NCBI GenBank assembly: GCA_035498555.1
Contig: DATKAB010000023.1
Coordinates: 1-33,073, forward strand
Direction of reading: 5' to 3'
Source: Candidatus Sulfotelmatobacter sp.
Lineage (GTDB): Bacteria; Eisenbacteria; RBG-16-71-46
DNA length: 33,073 nucleotides
Shown here in pieces: positions 14,786-23,176 of the stretch (position 1 is its first letter; every line of letters begins with the position of its first letter). A model generated the notes under the pieces. It made no database searches and had not been told where the DNA came from. It worked only from the letters and a program-made list of their open reading frames with translations. Both the position numbers and the translations under genes were made by a program.

Positions 14786-17182
14786 CTACCTGGCCCGCAC
14801 GATCCTCGCGACGAAGGTTCGGCCCTCGGCGCTCATGCGCGCGAGGTAGACGCCGCTCGGCGCGGGCTCCCCGGCCGCGTCACGGCCATCCCAGGCCAGC
14901 GTGTGGACGCCGGCCGCGAGCGCACCGTCGGCCAGCATCCGCACGCGGCGGCCGCTCACGTCGTAGATCGCGAGCGAGACGCTCGTGCCGCGCGGCAGCG
15001 CGAGCCGCAGGCTGGCCGCGCCGCGCGAGGGATTGGCCGAAGCGAGCGCGAACGACAGCTCGCGCGGCAGGTCCAAATCGACCGCGGTGACGCCCTGCGG
15101 CACCAGCGTCGCGGGCGGCGATTCGTTGCCATGAACGTCGATCGCGGTCAATTTGTAGACCGAAGGCGGTACGCCGGGATCGAAGTACGCCGTGCTCGAG
15201 AGCGCCGCCACCAGATTGCCCGGGGTGGGCGTGAAGCCGAGCGTACTGCCACGATAGAGCCGATAGCCGTACAGATCGCTCTCGGCGTTCGGTCCCCAGT
15301 TCATCGTGGTATTGCCGGCCGCATAGGTGCCGAGGAACGGGGCCGGCGTCACCGGCGCCAGGTTGTCGACCGAGTAGCCGCTGTCGGGCGCCGATTGCCA
15401 GTAGGCGCGCGAGTCGCTCGCGGCGTGCGCCTCGACCATGAACACCGTGTAGGGATTGTGGCCGGTGATCGAATCGGTGGTGGTGGGCGCCACGTAGCTG
15501 TACTGCGCCGATTGATTGGCCGGCTGCTGCGCCAGGAATTCCCACGCGTAGCTGGCGCCGGCGTCGGTCGCCGGCCGGAACAGCGCGGCCGAATGCGATC
15601 GCGCCGCCTTCTGCGCCAGGGTGATCGGCGCCTGGCGCCAGATCCAGTACGAGCCGACGCCATAGTCCTGCGAGTTGTCGAGCCAGCTCGGATTCCAGGT
15701 CACGCGCACGTGCCCGCCCTGATCGGCCTTGATGTCCTTGATGCCGGCGCTCGAAGGGCTGGCATCGCCGAGCGTCATGTATGGGTCGAGATGCTGGGCG
15801 TAGATCTGTCCTCGGCCGAGCGCATAGGAATAGAACGTCATGAACGCGCCTCCCTGAGCGTCCGGCGTCAGACCCATGCCTTGCCCGACGCCGGTGCTCT
15901 GGTAGAGCAGCCGGCCGCTGAGGCTGGTGAGCGGTTTCGCGGTGCCGAAGGCGTCGTAGTGAGCGCCGAAAATAGCGCCCGACGGCGTATACCCCCCGCT
16001 CCAGACGATGAACGCCCCGTTGTTGGCGTCGGGAGTGACGCCGACGATCCACGAGACATAGATCGGACCCGCCGCGACGTTGAGTCCCCCGGCGGGCCAC
16101 CCGCTGTAGGGTGTAGAAGCCGAGATCATGTGCGTCAGGTAGACGCCGGGCGCCGACGGACGCGCGTCCAGCCAGGTGACGAAGTATCCACCGGAGTTGT
16201 CGGGCGTGAGCGACAGGAGTGCCTGGCTGTCCGTCGAGCTGTAGAGGCTGAAACCGAGGTCGTATCCAACCTGCCCACCGGCCTGAACGTAGTCGTAGAG
16301 CACCTGGCAGTAGCTGCCGAACCGGCAATCGGTGTAGTAGACGTACGCGCCCGCGCCGCTGGTGACGATCTGGGGACTCTGCTGGTCGCCCGGAGCGTCG
16401 GTAATGATCCTTCCATTGAAGAGCAAAGCGAGGCTCGAGTTCACCCGAGCGGCCTTGATGTCATAGTTCCCGGCAGCGTTGTCCTCGTACGCCATGTAGA
16501 AGCCGCCACTGCCGTCCGGCGAGATGACTGGATCCTGCTGGATCTGAGGGTTGGTGTTGAGCGCCGCCGTGGAGAATGTGCCATTGGCGAGAAGATGGGT
16601 CGCGTACAGGTCGTGGTCGACGAGGCTGAACTGATAGCCGTAGGCGATGAAGAGGCCGGTGGCGCCGTCGGAGCACGCCGAAAAGTTGAAGTGCTCGACC
16701 GCGTCGGTCGAGACGTTGAGTCCGCCCACCGGCCAGCCGGCCTGAATGGCGCCGGCGCCGGTCAGGCGCTGCGCGAAGACGTCCGTGCGTGAATTCCGGT
16801 AGTCGAGCCAGACGGCGTAGAGACCGCCGGTGCCGTCGGGAAACAGACGCGCGGCCTGGCCGCCGTTGAGGCTGGCCGTCGAAAGCGCGACGCCGCCCGC
16901 GGGCCAGCCGCCCGCCACCGCGCCCGTCGAGGTGATGCGCTCGATCATGAGCTGGGAGCTGACGCCGTAGATGGCGCTGGAGAACGCGACGTAGAATCCA
17001 CCCGCGCCGTCGGCCAGCATCGAGTATCCGGGGGTGGTGTTGTCGTTCGGCCCGGGACACACGGTCGTGGGGTTGGCGACGTCGTGGCCCCAGGAGGCCA
17101 GTGACGCGCGCGGTGCGGCGGCGAGCAGCAGAACGACGGCGACAGCGAACGGCACGGCGAGAAGACGCGCGGGACGCGTCAT
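14786..17182 (-). CDS. Exported repeat protein with FnIII-like segment and FlgD-like C-terminal sorting domain
   Basis: 798 residues; CTGGAGG lies 5 nt before the ATG. The signal peptide is likely cleaved near SLA29/S. Residues ~40-490 are built from repeated strands with DGxGGxYxxW patterns and three GW-P-GG blocks (GWPAGGVALS, GWPVGGLNVS, GWPAGGLNVA), consistent with a beta-propeller. Residues ~500-700 resemble fibronectin type III material (YGYRLYRGST, VYKLTAIDVHGNES). The C-terminal ~80 residues are FlgD-like (LAIYDVSGRRVRM, GVHTLAWDGRDAAGE, SGVYLARM), ending IVRAR. It is probably surface-attached or secreted through the same route as the other FlgD-tailed proteins here. The ligand or activity is unknown. 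It converges on the PP2C gene. Confidence 0.88.
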   Translation of the reverse strand: MTRPARLLAVPFAVAVVLLLAAAPRASLASWGHDVANPTTVCPGPNDNTTPGYSMLADGAGGFYVAFSSAIYGVSSQLMIERITSTGAVAGGWPAGGVALSTASLNGGQAARLFPDGTGGLYAVWLDYRNSRTDVFAQRLTGAGAIQAGWPVGGLNVSTDAVEHFNFSACSDGATGLFIAYGYQFSLVDHDLYATHLLANGTFSTAALNTNPQIQQDPVISPDGSGGFYMAYEDNAAGNYDIKAARVNSSLALLFNGRIITDAPGDQQSPQIVTSGAGAYVYYTDCRFGSYCQVLYDYVQAGGQVGYDLGFSLYSSTDSQALLSLTPDNSGGYFVTWLDARPSAPGVYLTHMISASTPYSGWPAGGLNVAAGPIYVSWIVGVTPDANNGAFIVWSGGYTPSGAIFGAHYDAFGTAKPLTSLSGRLLYQSTGVGQGMGLTPDAQGGAFMTFYSYALGRGQIYAQHLDPYMTLGDASPSSAGIKDIKADQGGHVRVTWNPSWLDNSQDYGVGSYWIWRQAPITLAQKAARSHSAALFRPATDAGASYAWEFLAQQPANQSAQYSYVAPTTTDSITGHNPYTVFMVEAHAASDSRAYWQSAPDSGYSVDNLAPVTPAPFLGTYAAGNTTMNWGPNAESDLYGYRLYRGSTLGFTPTPGNLVAALSSTAYFDPGVPPSVYKLTAIDVHGNESPPATLVPQGVTAVDLDLPRELSFALASANPSRGAASLRLALPRGTSVSLAIYDVSGRRVRMLADGALAAGVHTLAWDGRDAAGEPAPSGVYLARMSAEGRTFVARIVRAR

Positions 17183-17308
17183 GGCGGCCTCCAGAACTGG
17201 GGCGCCGCGCGCCGGGGTGCGCGCCGGTCGAGGCGACCAGCGGCGCGACGGGCCACCAATAATGGTACCGAGCGGGAATCGCGCCCGCCACGGCTTAGTT
17301 CGTCCCGG

Positions 17309-17893
17309 CTAGTTCTTCCCGAACAGGCCTCCCAGCTCCTTCATCACCGAGCCGGCGGAGGCGTTGCCGCCCAGGAGCTGCGAGGCCATGCTCATCAGGC
17401 CCGGCTGCGCCTGCGACACGTTGGCGTGCTCGTTCTGGAGCATGCCGGCGAGTCCCTGCGCGTTGAGCCCCTGCGTCTGCTGCACGTGGGCGAGCGCACC
17501 CATCACCACCGGGGCGAGCACGGTCATCAGCTGGGCCACCTGGGGCGTGCCCAGCCCGCTCGCCTGCGCCACCGCCTGATGCGCCGCGTCCTGTTGATCG
17601 CCGAACACGTGGCCGAGGATGCCCGGACCGTTCGCCATCTGGCCCTTGAGCTGCCCGCCCAACTGGGCGCCGAGGTTCTGGAGGATGCTGCTGTCGTGGT
17701 TGCCGAGCGCGTTGAGCAGCGCCGAGGCCCCGCCCGGCTGCTGCGCGTTCTGGTGGAGCCCGGCGAGCAGCATCGGGAGCGCGGCCTGAATCGCGTTGCC
17801 GGTCTGCTGGGGATTGGCGCCGATCTGCTGGCCGAGCTGCTGCTGCACGTTGCCGCCGAGGGCGGCACCGAGAATATCCATGAGTCCGGGCAT
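17309..17893 (-). CDS. DUF937 / YidB-like protein
   Basis: 194 residues from the ATG at 17893, with GGAG 8 nt upstream; an internal Met at 17881 is the alternative. The protein opens MPGLMDILGAALGG and is rich in Gln, Gly, Ala and Leu. Repeated short helices (IQAALPMLLAGL, LMTVLAPVVMGAL, LAGMLQNE) and a GG-LFG-type C-terminus are characteristic of the DUF937/YidB family. The family is widespread and has no established biochemical activity. There is no signal peptide or membrane segment. It lies 127 bp from the start of the minus-strand FlgD-tailed gene downstream of it and is probably independently transcribed from the ~300-bp region to its right. Confidence 0.85.
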   Translation of the reverse strand: MPGLMDILGAALGGNVQQQLGQQIGANPQQTGNAIQAALPMLLAGLHQNAQQPGGASALLNALGNHDSSILQNLGAQLGGQLKGQMANGPGILGHVFGDQQDAAHQAVAQASGLGTPQVAQLMTVLAPVVMGALAHVQQTQGLNAQGLAGMLQNEHANVSQAQPGLMSMASQLLGGNASAGSVMKELGGLFGKN

Positions 17894-18037
17894 GGCTGGG
17901 TCTCCGGGTGAGAAATCCCTTCGGGACGTTTCACTCCCTGCGCATCCGAAAGCTACTCTCTCTGGCCTTCGAGGCAAGCCCAAACGTCTGGGAGTCGCGA
18001 CGATGGCCAGCGACCGACAGGGAACACGCATCGGCTC

Positions 18038-18125
18038 ATGACCGACCACCCACCGTTCTCGACCTGACCCACTATCGCCTGCGCGAGCTGCTCGGCCGCG
18101 GGGCGATCGGGGAGGGCGAAAGGGT
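18038..18125 (+). pseudogene. Remnant of a Ser/Thr protein kinase gene start (P-loop only)
   Basis: The stretch reads, in the frame of 18059 onwards, LDLTHYRLRELLGRGAIGEG. This matches the start of bacterial Ser/Thr kinases, where a short leader, YRL and the glycine-rich loop GRGAIGEV precede the catalytic Lys. An ATG at 18038-18040 (MTDHPP) lies one frame away, so a frameshift separates the natural start from the P-loop. After GEGERV similarity is lost and no kinase body follows. The 300 bp around it between DUF937 and the LamG gene contain nothing else I can recognise, apart from what must be the DUF937 promoter. Confidence 0.4.
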
Positions 18126-18195
18126 AGGCCCCGGGTCGCAACGCCAGGCGGGCGCGAGGAGATCAACTATCGCGTTGACTTAGGGTCGCTCCATA

Positions 18196-19236
18196 TCACC
18201 TGAGCACCGCCACGCGCCGCGTGCGGCTCTCCGCGCCCTGCGTGAGCAGGAGGACGTAGATGCCGGGCACGATGCGAGAGTCGCGGCCGAACTCGACCTG
18301 GTGCGAGCCGGCGACGAAGCGATCGAGCGATTCGCCGGCGATTCTCCGGCCGCCGATGTCGAACAGGTCGAGGCGTGCGGGTTCGCTCGAGGGCAGCGTG
18401 AAATCCACGCGCAGCCGGCCCCCTCTTGCCGGATTGGATCCGGTGTCGTCGATCGACAGCCGGGAGATCCGGCCGGGCGGCACCGCGGTGCTGTTGGCCG
18501 CGTAGAGCGCCGCCACCTGTGCGGCGCTCAGCTCCTGGTTGTAGATCCTCACTTCGTCGATCGAGCCCTGAAAGTAGTAGCCGGGCGAGCCCCACCCGGT
18601 GCGGAACAGGCGGCCGAGCTCGAGCGGGATCTGCACACCGCCCGAGGTGAGCTCGCCGATCGCTTCGGTGCCGAATCCGTACAACGCGCCGTCTACATAG
18701 AGCTTGGTGGAGTCGGTGGGAGGATTGAACGTGCCGACCAGGAAATGCCACTTGTCATCGCCGAGCAGGACATGATCGTCCTCGATGATGTTCTCGGAGC
18801 CCGAGTCGTCACGCACATCCCAGTAGGGGTGGCCGTTGGTGAGCGCCAGGATGTAGTTGGCGGCATCCGCATTGTTGCAGCTCGGATTCGCGCCGCACCG
18901 ATACCATTCCACCAGTACGGCGAGTGGCAGCGTCATGCCGGTCTTCTCCCACGCCGTGACCGTCATCGCGCTCGAGTCGGGCACGAAATCCGTATCGAAT
19001 GGGCGCTCGAGAAAGCCGGAGATGCCATCGAGCTGCCAGGCATCGCCGAAGCGACCCGTCACGCACGCCGGCGAGTTGAATGCGGCGAGATCGTTGCCAT
19101 GGCCGCTGGCGTCGGTGGTGGTGCAGCCGTCGAACTTCCAGTAGCCGATGAGATCGGCGGAAGACGGCGCGACGATCGAGAGAGACGCAAACAGGAGCAG
19201 AACTGCCGCGGTGGGGAGCGGGGCGAGACGTCTCAT
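18196..19236 (-). CDS. Exported LamG (concanavalin-like) protein with FlgD-like C-terminal sorting domain
   Basis: 346 residues. A signal peptide ends near SSA27/D. Residues ~28-240 form a LamG/laminin-G-like jellyroll: LIGYWKFDG and DASGHGNDL at the start, WHFLVGTFN, KLYVDGALYG, GSIDEVRIYNQELSAAQVAALY at the end. The last ~80 residues are a FlgD-like domain (LDLFDIGGRRIAG, SHQVEFGRDS, GIYVLLL) ending VAVLR. LamG domains usually bind glycans or proteins at the cell surface; no catalytic residues are evident. The start lies 7 nt after the stop of the upstream aminotransferase gene on the same strand, with an AGGA in the overlap region, so the two are probably co-transcribed although their functions look unrelated. 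Confidence 0.88.
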   Translation of the reverse strand: MRRLAPLPTAAVLLLFASLSIVAPSSADLIGYWKFDGCTTTDASGHGNDLAAFNSPACVTGRFGDAWQLDGISGFLERPFDTDFVPDSSAMTVTAWEKTGMTLPLAVLVEWYRCGANPSCNNADAANYILALTNGHPYWDVRDDSGSENIIEDDHVLLGDDKWHFLVGTFNPPTDSTKLYVDGALYGFGTEAIGELTSGGVQIPLELGRLFRTGWGSPGYYFQGSIDEVRIYNQELSAAQVAALYAANSTAVPPGRISRLSIDDTGSNPARGGRLRVDFTLPSSEPARLDLFDIGGRRIAGESLDRFVAGSHQVEFGRDSRIVPGIYVLLLTQGAESRTRRVAVLR

Positions 19237-19243
19237 CGGCGGC

Positions 19244-20608
19244 CTATCCTTTAGAGTAGCGGTCGGCGACCTCCAAGGCCTTGTCGATTCCCGCGAGTCC
19301 CTCGCGGGCTTCTTCCGGGGTGATCACGCAGGGCGGGGTCACCTGAAGTCGGTTGAAGTGCGCGAACGGCCACACGCCGTTCGCCTTGCAGGCCGCCATC
19401 ACTTCGCCCATCGGTTTGGCGTCGGCGCCGCTCGCGTTGAAGGGCACCAGCGGTTCGCGCGTCTTGCGGTTCTTCACCAGCTCGATCGCCCAGAAGACGC
19501 CGAGCCCGCGCACCTCGCCGACGCTCGGATGCTTCGCTGCGATCTTCTGCAGCTCGGGCCCGATCACGTCGGCGCCGATCTTGCGCGCGTTCTCGACGAT
19601 CCGCTCTTCCTTGAAGATGCCGATGCTGGCGACCACCGAGGCGCAGGCCAGCGGATGGCCCGAGTAGGTGAGGCCGCCCGGGAACACGCGATCCTTGTAG
19701 GTGTCGGCGATCGCGCGCTTGATGATCACGCCGCCGATCGGGACGTAGCCCGAGTTGGAGCCCTTGGCGAAGCAGATCAAGTCGGGCGTCACCTTCCACC
19801 GGTCGACCGCGAACCACTCGCCGCAGCGGCCGAAGCCCGCCATGACCTCGTCGGCGATCATCACGATGCCATGCTTCGTGCACAGCTCGCGCACGCCCGC
19901 GAGATAGCCGTCGGGCGGCACCAGCACGCCGTTGGTGCCGACGACGGTCTCGAGCACGATCGCGGCGATCGTGTGCGGGCCTTCCACCATCAGCACCTCG
20001 GCGAGGTGCTGGAGCGCGCGCTCGCACTCCTCGGCTGGCGTCGTCGAATGGAACGCCGAGCGATAAGGATAAGGGCCCCAGAACTTGACGATCCCGGGGA
20101 CACCCGGCTCGTTGCCCCACCGGCGCGGGTCGCCGGTCAAGGCGATCGAAGTGCCGGTCGCGCCGTGGTAACTGCGATAGGCCGAAAGAATCTTGTAGCG
20201 GCCGGTGTGGCCGCGGGCCAGCCGCACCGCGTTTTCGTTGGCCTCGGTGCCGCCGTTGGTGAAAAACACCATGTCGAGATCGCCCGGGGCGAGCTCGGCG
20301 ATCAGGCGCGCGCATTCGCTGCGCATGTCGTTGGCGTGGAACGGCGCGATCGTGCACAGCCGCGCCGCCTGCTCCTGGATCGCCGCCACCAGCTTCGGGT
20401 GCTGGTGCCCGATGTTGACGTTGACGAGCTGGCTCGAGAAGTCGAGCCAGGTGTTGCCCTTGTCGTCCCACATGCGGGAGCCGCGGGCGCCGGCGATGAC
20501 CGTCGGGTTGAGGGCTCCCTGGGCCGACCAGGAGTGGAAGACGTGCGCGCGATCGTTGGCGAAGGCCGTGGCCAGATAGGGCGAGGTGTTCGTGTCGATT
20601 TGGGTCAT
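19244..20608 (-). CDS. Class III PLP-dependent aminotransferase (omega-amino acid:pyruvate type)
   Basis: 454 residues from the ATG at 20608; no strong Shine-Dalgarno. Class III signatures are all present: substrate-entry SSQLVNVNIGHQHP, the phosphate-binding GGTEANENAVRLAR, YRSYHGATG, the pyridine-nitrogen Asp in IADEVMAGFGRCGEWFA, and the Schiff-base Lys282 in CFAKGSNSGYVPIGG, followed by FPGGLTYSGHPLACA. The length is normal for the family. The enzyme should transfer the amino group of an omega-amino acid, beta-alanine, taurine, diamine or similar donor to a 2-oxo acid in the cytoplasm; the specificity cannot be read by eye. It is followed at 7 nt by the LamG gene and diverges from the PPC-domain gene across 171 bp. 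Confidence 0.93.
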   Translation of the reverse strand: MTQIDTNTSPYLATAFANDRAHVFHSWSAQGALNPTVIAGARGSRMWDDKGNTWLDFSSQLVNVNIGHQHPKLVAAIQEQAARLCTIAPFHANDMRSECARLIAELAPGDLDMVFFTNGGTEANENAVRLARGHTGRYKILSAYRSYHGATGTSIALTGDPRRWGNEPGVPGIVKFWGPYPYRSAFHSTTPAEECERALQHLAEVLMVEGPHTIAAIVLETVVGTNGVLVPPDGYLAGVRELCTKHGIVMIADEVMAGFGRCGEWFAVDRWKVTPDLICFAKGSNSGYVPIGGVIIKRAIADTYKDRVFPGGLTYSGHPLACASVVASIGIFKEERIVENARKIGADVIGPELQKIAAKHPSVGEVRGLGVFWAIELVKNRKTREPLVPFNASGADAKPMGEVMAACKANGVWPFAHFNRLQVTPPCVITPEEAREGLAGIDKALEVADRYSKG

Positions 20609-20779
20609 GGGGGAATGGTAGGGCGGGAGCGGGGCGGTTGGGAAGTGGGTTTCCGGGTGTGCCGGGGCAGGGGGCCGGCGGAAGGTGCGAAGATCTCCCT
20701 GTCCGACCTGACGCGAGCCCGACTGCGGGGTTCATCGGAAGGAGACCCCGTGGCTCACTCACCGGCGAGGGAGGAGCAG

Positions 20780-23167
20780 ATGCGCCCGCTCTGCCTTTCG
20801 GTTCTGCTGCTGATCCTGGCTTCCTCTGCCTTCGGAGACGTCATCGTCAACGATCGGACCCTCGACCCGCCGGGCGTCGCGCAATATCGCCCGAGCCTCG
20901 CCGTGGTCAACACGCTCGAAGGCAACCAGCAGGTCTGCGTCTGGCAGGAGCAGCGGGCCGGCAACGTGCGCGACTTTCGGGTGGCGGTCTCGACCGCGTC
21001 CCAGTTCGCGATCTCGTGGGTCCAGCACGGAGCGCCGCCGGCGCCTACCGGCTACGACTGGCTGGAGGACGTGCTGGTCGCCTCCACCTCGTGCACCGGC
21101 GGCGACGGCAACTTCATCCTGGTGGGTCAGGTGCGAACCAACGCGGCGGCGCCGTACACCTATGGAATCGGAATGGTCACCGGCCACGTGGTGGACGAGA
21201 ACACGCTCACCTGGGGAACGCCGCGCGTGCTCATCACCTTCGGCAGTCAGAGCAGCACCTCGCGATTCTTCGACGCGCTGTCGCTGGCCAGCGATCCCTG
21301 TGCCGGGGTCGTCTATCTCGGATTTCTCAACACGCTGCCGGCTTCGCCCTATGTCTACACGGCCTGGCTATTGCGCTCCACGAACCTCGGCACGAGCTGG
21401 GACGCTCCGAAATCGGTGGGCAACGACACCACCCAGGCGCCCGGTCCGCCCCGGGTCCAGATCGGCGGCTACGCGGGCCGCCTGACTCTTCTCTGGAGTG
21501 TCTACACGGCCGGCATTTCGGAGCAGATGTACTCGACCAACTCGTTCGACTATGGCACGACCCTGAGCGCGCCGATCGCGGGACCGACGGAGCCCGTGGA
21601 CACGCAGTCCTCGCCGTTCGGGGTCAGCAGTTCAGTGGGGCCGCACACCACGGCTTCCGAGGCCCTATTCACCAGTCACTTCGGCTCGCTGTTCTACGCC
21701 TCGGGCGAACAGATGAACTCGAACGACGTCACCTTTCCAAACCCGGCGACCAGCCCGGGGCTGGTCGAGCACGAACCGGACAATCACGCCGCGCAGGCGA
21801 CGCTGGTGTCGTCGCCCGGCGTGGTGCTGCGCGGCACGCTCGGCGGCACGGCACCCAACGACACCGACTACTACTCGTTCTCGCTCAGCGCCGGGCAATC
21901 CGTGATGATGAACGCCGACTCGATCGCCACCAACCTGTCGGTGGTGGAGGTCGAGTGGCATGGGCCGGACGGAACTTCGATTCTGACCTCCAACAAAGGA
22001 GGATTCCTGGCCTTCACGGCGCCCGTGGCCGGGACCTACTACCTGATGTTGACCAAACTCTTCACCAACGCGAATACCGGTGGCTACCGTGTGCGCACGC
22101 TCTCGGCGGCGCCTCCAGTCGGAGGCTCGCGTGATCAGCGCGACTTATTCATGTGGGAATTGCCGGATGGCGGCGCGTGGGGGGGCTCGACCAACGTGAG
22201 CGCGCTCACCGCGCCGACCGGCTACGACGAGGACGGCGTCACCCTGCTCACCCCCAACGACGGCTATCTCTACGCGGGCTGGTACGACTGGACGGCGCAG
22301 CCGGCAAAGGAGATCTCACGCTACATGCTGGCGCGCTCGCCCGATGGTGGAGCAACCTGGGAGACGCCGGTGCCGCTGACTTCGGCGAATTCCGACTGGT
22401 CGCAGGTGGCGTCGCTCGTCAACACGAGCGCGCTGGCAGGGCCCTGGCAGGACGCCTTCCAGAACGGCAAGGAGATGTATTACGTCTGGACCGACGGGCG
22501 AAACGGCGACGCCGACCTCTACTCGCGGTTGATCCGGGATGATCTCGACCTGCTGTCCCAGGACTATTTGTCGGTATCCCTTCACGCCGGCGAGCGGTTC
22601 CGAGTCCACTTCAACGTGCAGAACGAGAACGATCTGTTCGGATGGAACGTGTTGCTGCGCGGCCAGGCCTCGTATCGCGGCTGGCCGCTCACCGAAGAGA
22701 ACCAGCCGCTCGACCCCGGCGCCACCCAGCCGCTCGAGTTCTTCTGCACCGTGCCCGACACCGCGGCCCCCGGCCCCGTCAGCTACCAGGTCGATTTCTG
22801 CTCGTCCCTCTATCCGCACGTGATTTACGCCATCGGGTTCGTCACGGTGAACGTGCTCCCGGGCGCGGCGGGAGTGGGCGCATCCCGCGCCGAGCTATCC
22901 TTCGCCGGCGCCACTCCCAATCCGGCCGCGACGCTTGCCGACATCTCGTTCTCGCTCTCGCGCGGCGGCCCGGTGAAGCTCGAGATCTTCGGCGTCGACG
23001 GCCGGCGCGTGAAGACGCTGGAGAATGGAGTGGCCGCGGCGGGCGCTCATGTGCGCTCGTGGAACGGCACCGACGATGCCGGCGCGCGCGTCGGGTCGGG
23101 GACCTATTTCCTGAGGCTCGAGGCCGAAGGGCGCTCGCTCACGAAGCGGATGGTCTGGCTGAGGTAG
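20780..23167 (+). CDS. Exported Asp-box / PPC-domain protein with FlgD-like C-terminal sorting domain
   Basis: 795 residues from the ATG at 20780 with AGGGAGG 5 nt upstream. An in-frame GTG at 20750 also has AAGGAG well spaced and would add ten residues. The long open frame further upstream is shadow of the aminotransferase gene. A signal peptide (RPLCLSVLLLILASSAFG) is clear. Asp-box motifs (STNLGTSW and SPDGGATW) indicate a sialidase-like propeller fold. Residues ~328-441 form a PPC domain (EHEPDNHAAQAT, DTDYYSFSL, GTYYLMLTK). The final ~80 residues are FlgD-like (KLEIFGVDGRRVKTL, GAHVRSWNG, SGTYFLRLEAEGR), ending MVWLR. No sialidase catalytic set is apparent, so carbohydrate cleavage should not be assumed. 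Confidence 0.88.
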   Translation: MRPLCLSVLLLILASSAFGDVIVNDRTLDPPGVAQYRPSLAVVNTLEGNQQVCVWQEQRAGNVRDFRVAVSTASQFAISWVQHGAPPAPTGYDWLEDVLVASTSCTGGDGNFILVGQVRTNAAAPYTYGIGMVTGHVVDENTLTWGTPRVLITFGSQSSTSRFFDALSLASDPCAGVVYLGFLNTLPASPYVYTAWLLRSTNLGTSWDAPKSVGNDTTQAPGPPRVQIGGYAGRLTLLWSVYTAGISEQMYSTNSFDYGTTLSAPIAGPTEPVDTQSSPFGVSSSVGPHTTASEALFTSHFGSLFYASGEQMNSNDVTFPNPATSPGLVEHEPDNHAAQATLVSSPGVVLRGTLGGTAPNDTDYYSFSLSAGQSVMMNADSIATNLSVVEVEWHGPDGTSILTSNKGGFLAFTAPVAGTYYLMLTKLFTNANTGGYRVRTLSAAPPVGGSRDQRDLFMWELPDGGAWGGSTNVSALTAPTGYDEDGVTLLTPNDGYLYAGWYDWTAQPAKEISRYMLARSPDGGATWETPVPLTSANSDWSQVASLVNTSALAGPWQDAFQNGKEMYYVWTDGRNGDADLYSRLIRDDLDLLSQDYLSVSLHAGERFRVHFNVQNENDLFGWNVLLRGQASYRGWPLTEENQPLDPGATQPLEFFCTVPDTAAPGPVSYQVDFCSSLYPHVIYAIGFVTVNVLPGAAGVGASRAELSFAGATPNPAATLADISFSLSRGGPVKLEIFGVDGRRVKTLENGVAAAGAHVRSWNGTDDAGARVGSGTYFLRLEAEGRSLTKRMVWLR

Positions 23168-23176
23168 CTCCGATCG

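Noticed and set aside
14732-16792. 686-codon plus-strand open frame antisense to the FlgD-tailed gene
   Set aside because: The minus strand has a clear signal peptide, FlgD-like tail and Shine-Dalgarno; the antisense product is Arg-rich with no motif.
19148-20779. Long N-terminal extension of the PPC-domain protein
   Set aside because: It runs antisense to the aminotransferase; a signal peptide and Shine-Dalgarno fix the start at 20780 (or 20750).
20609-20779. Riboswitch or structured leader before the PPC gene
   Set aside because: Only short imperfect inverted repeats are visible and no known aptamer pattern.
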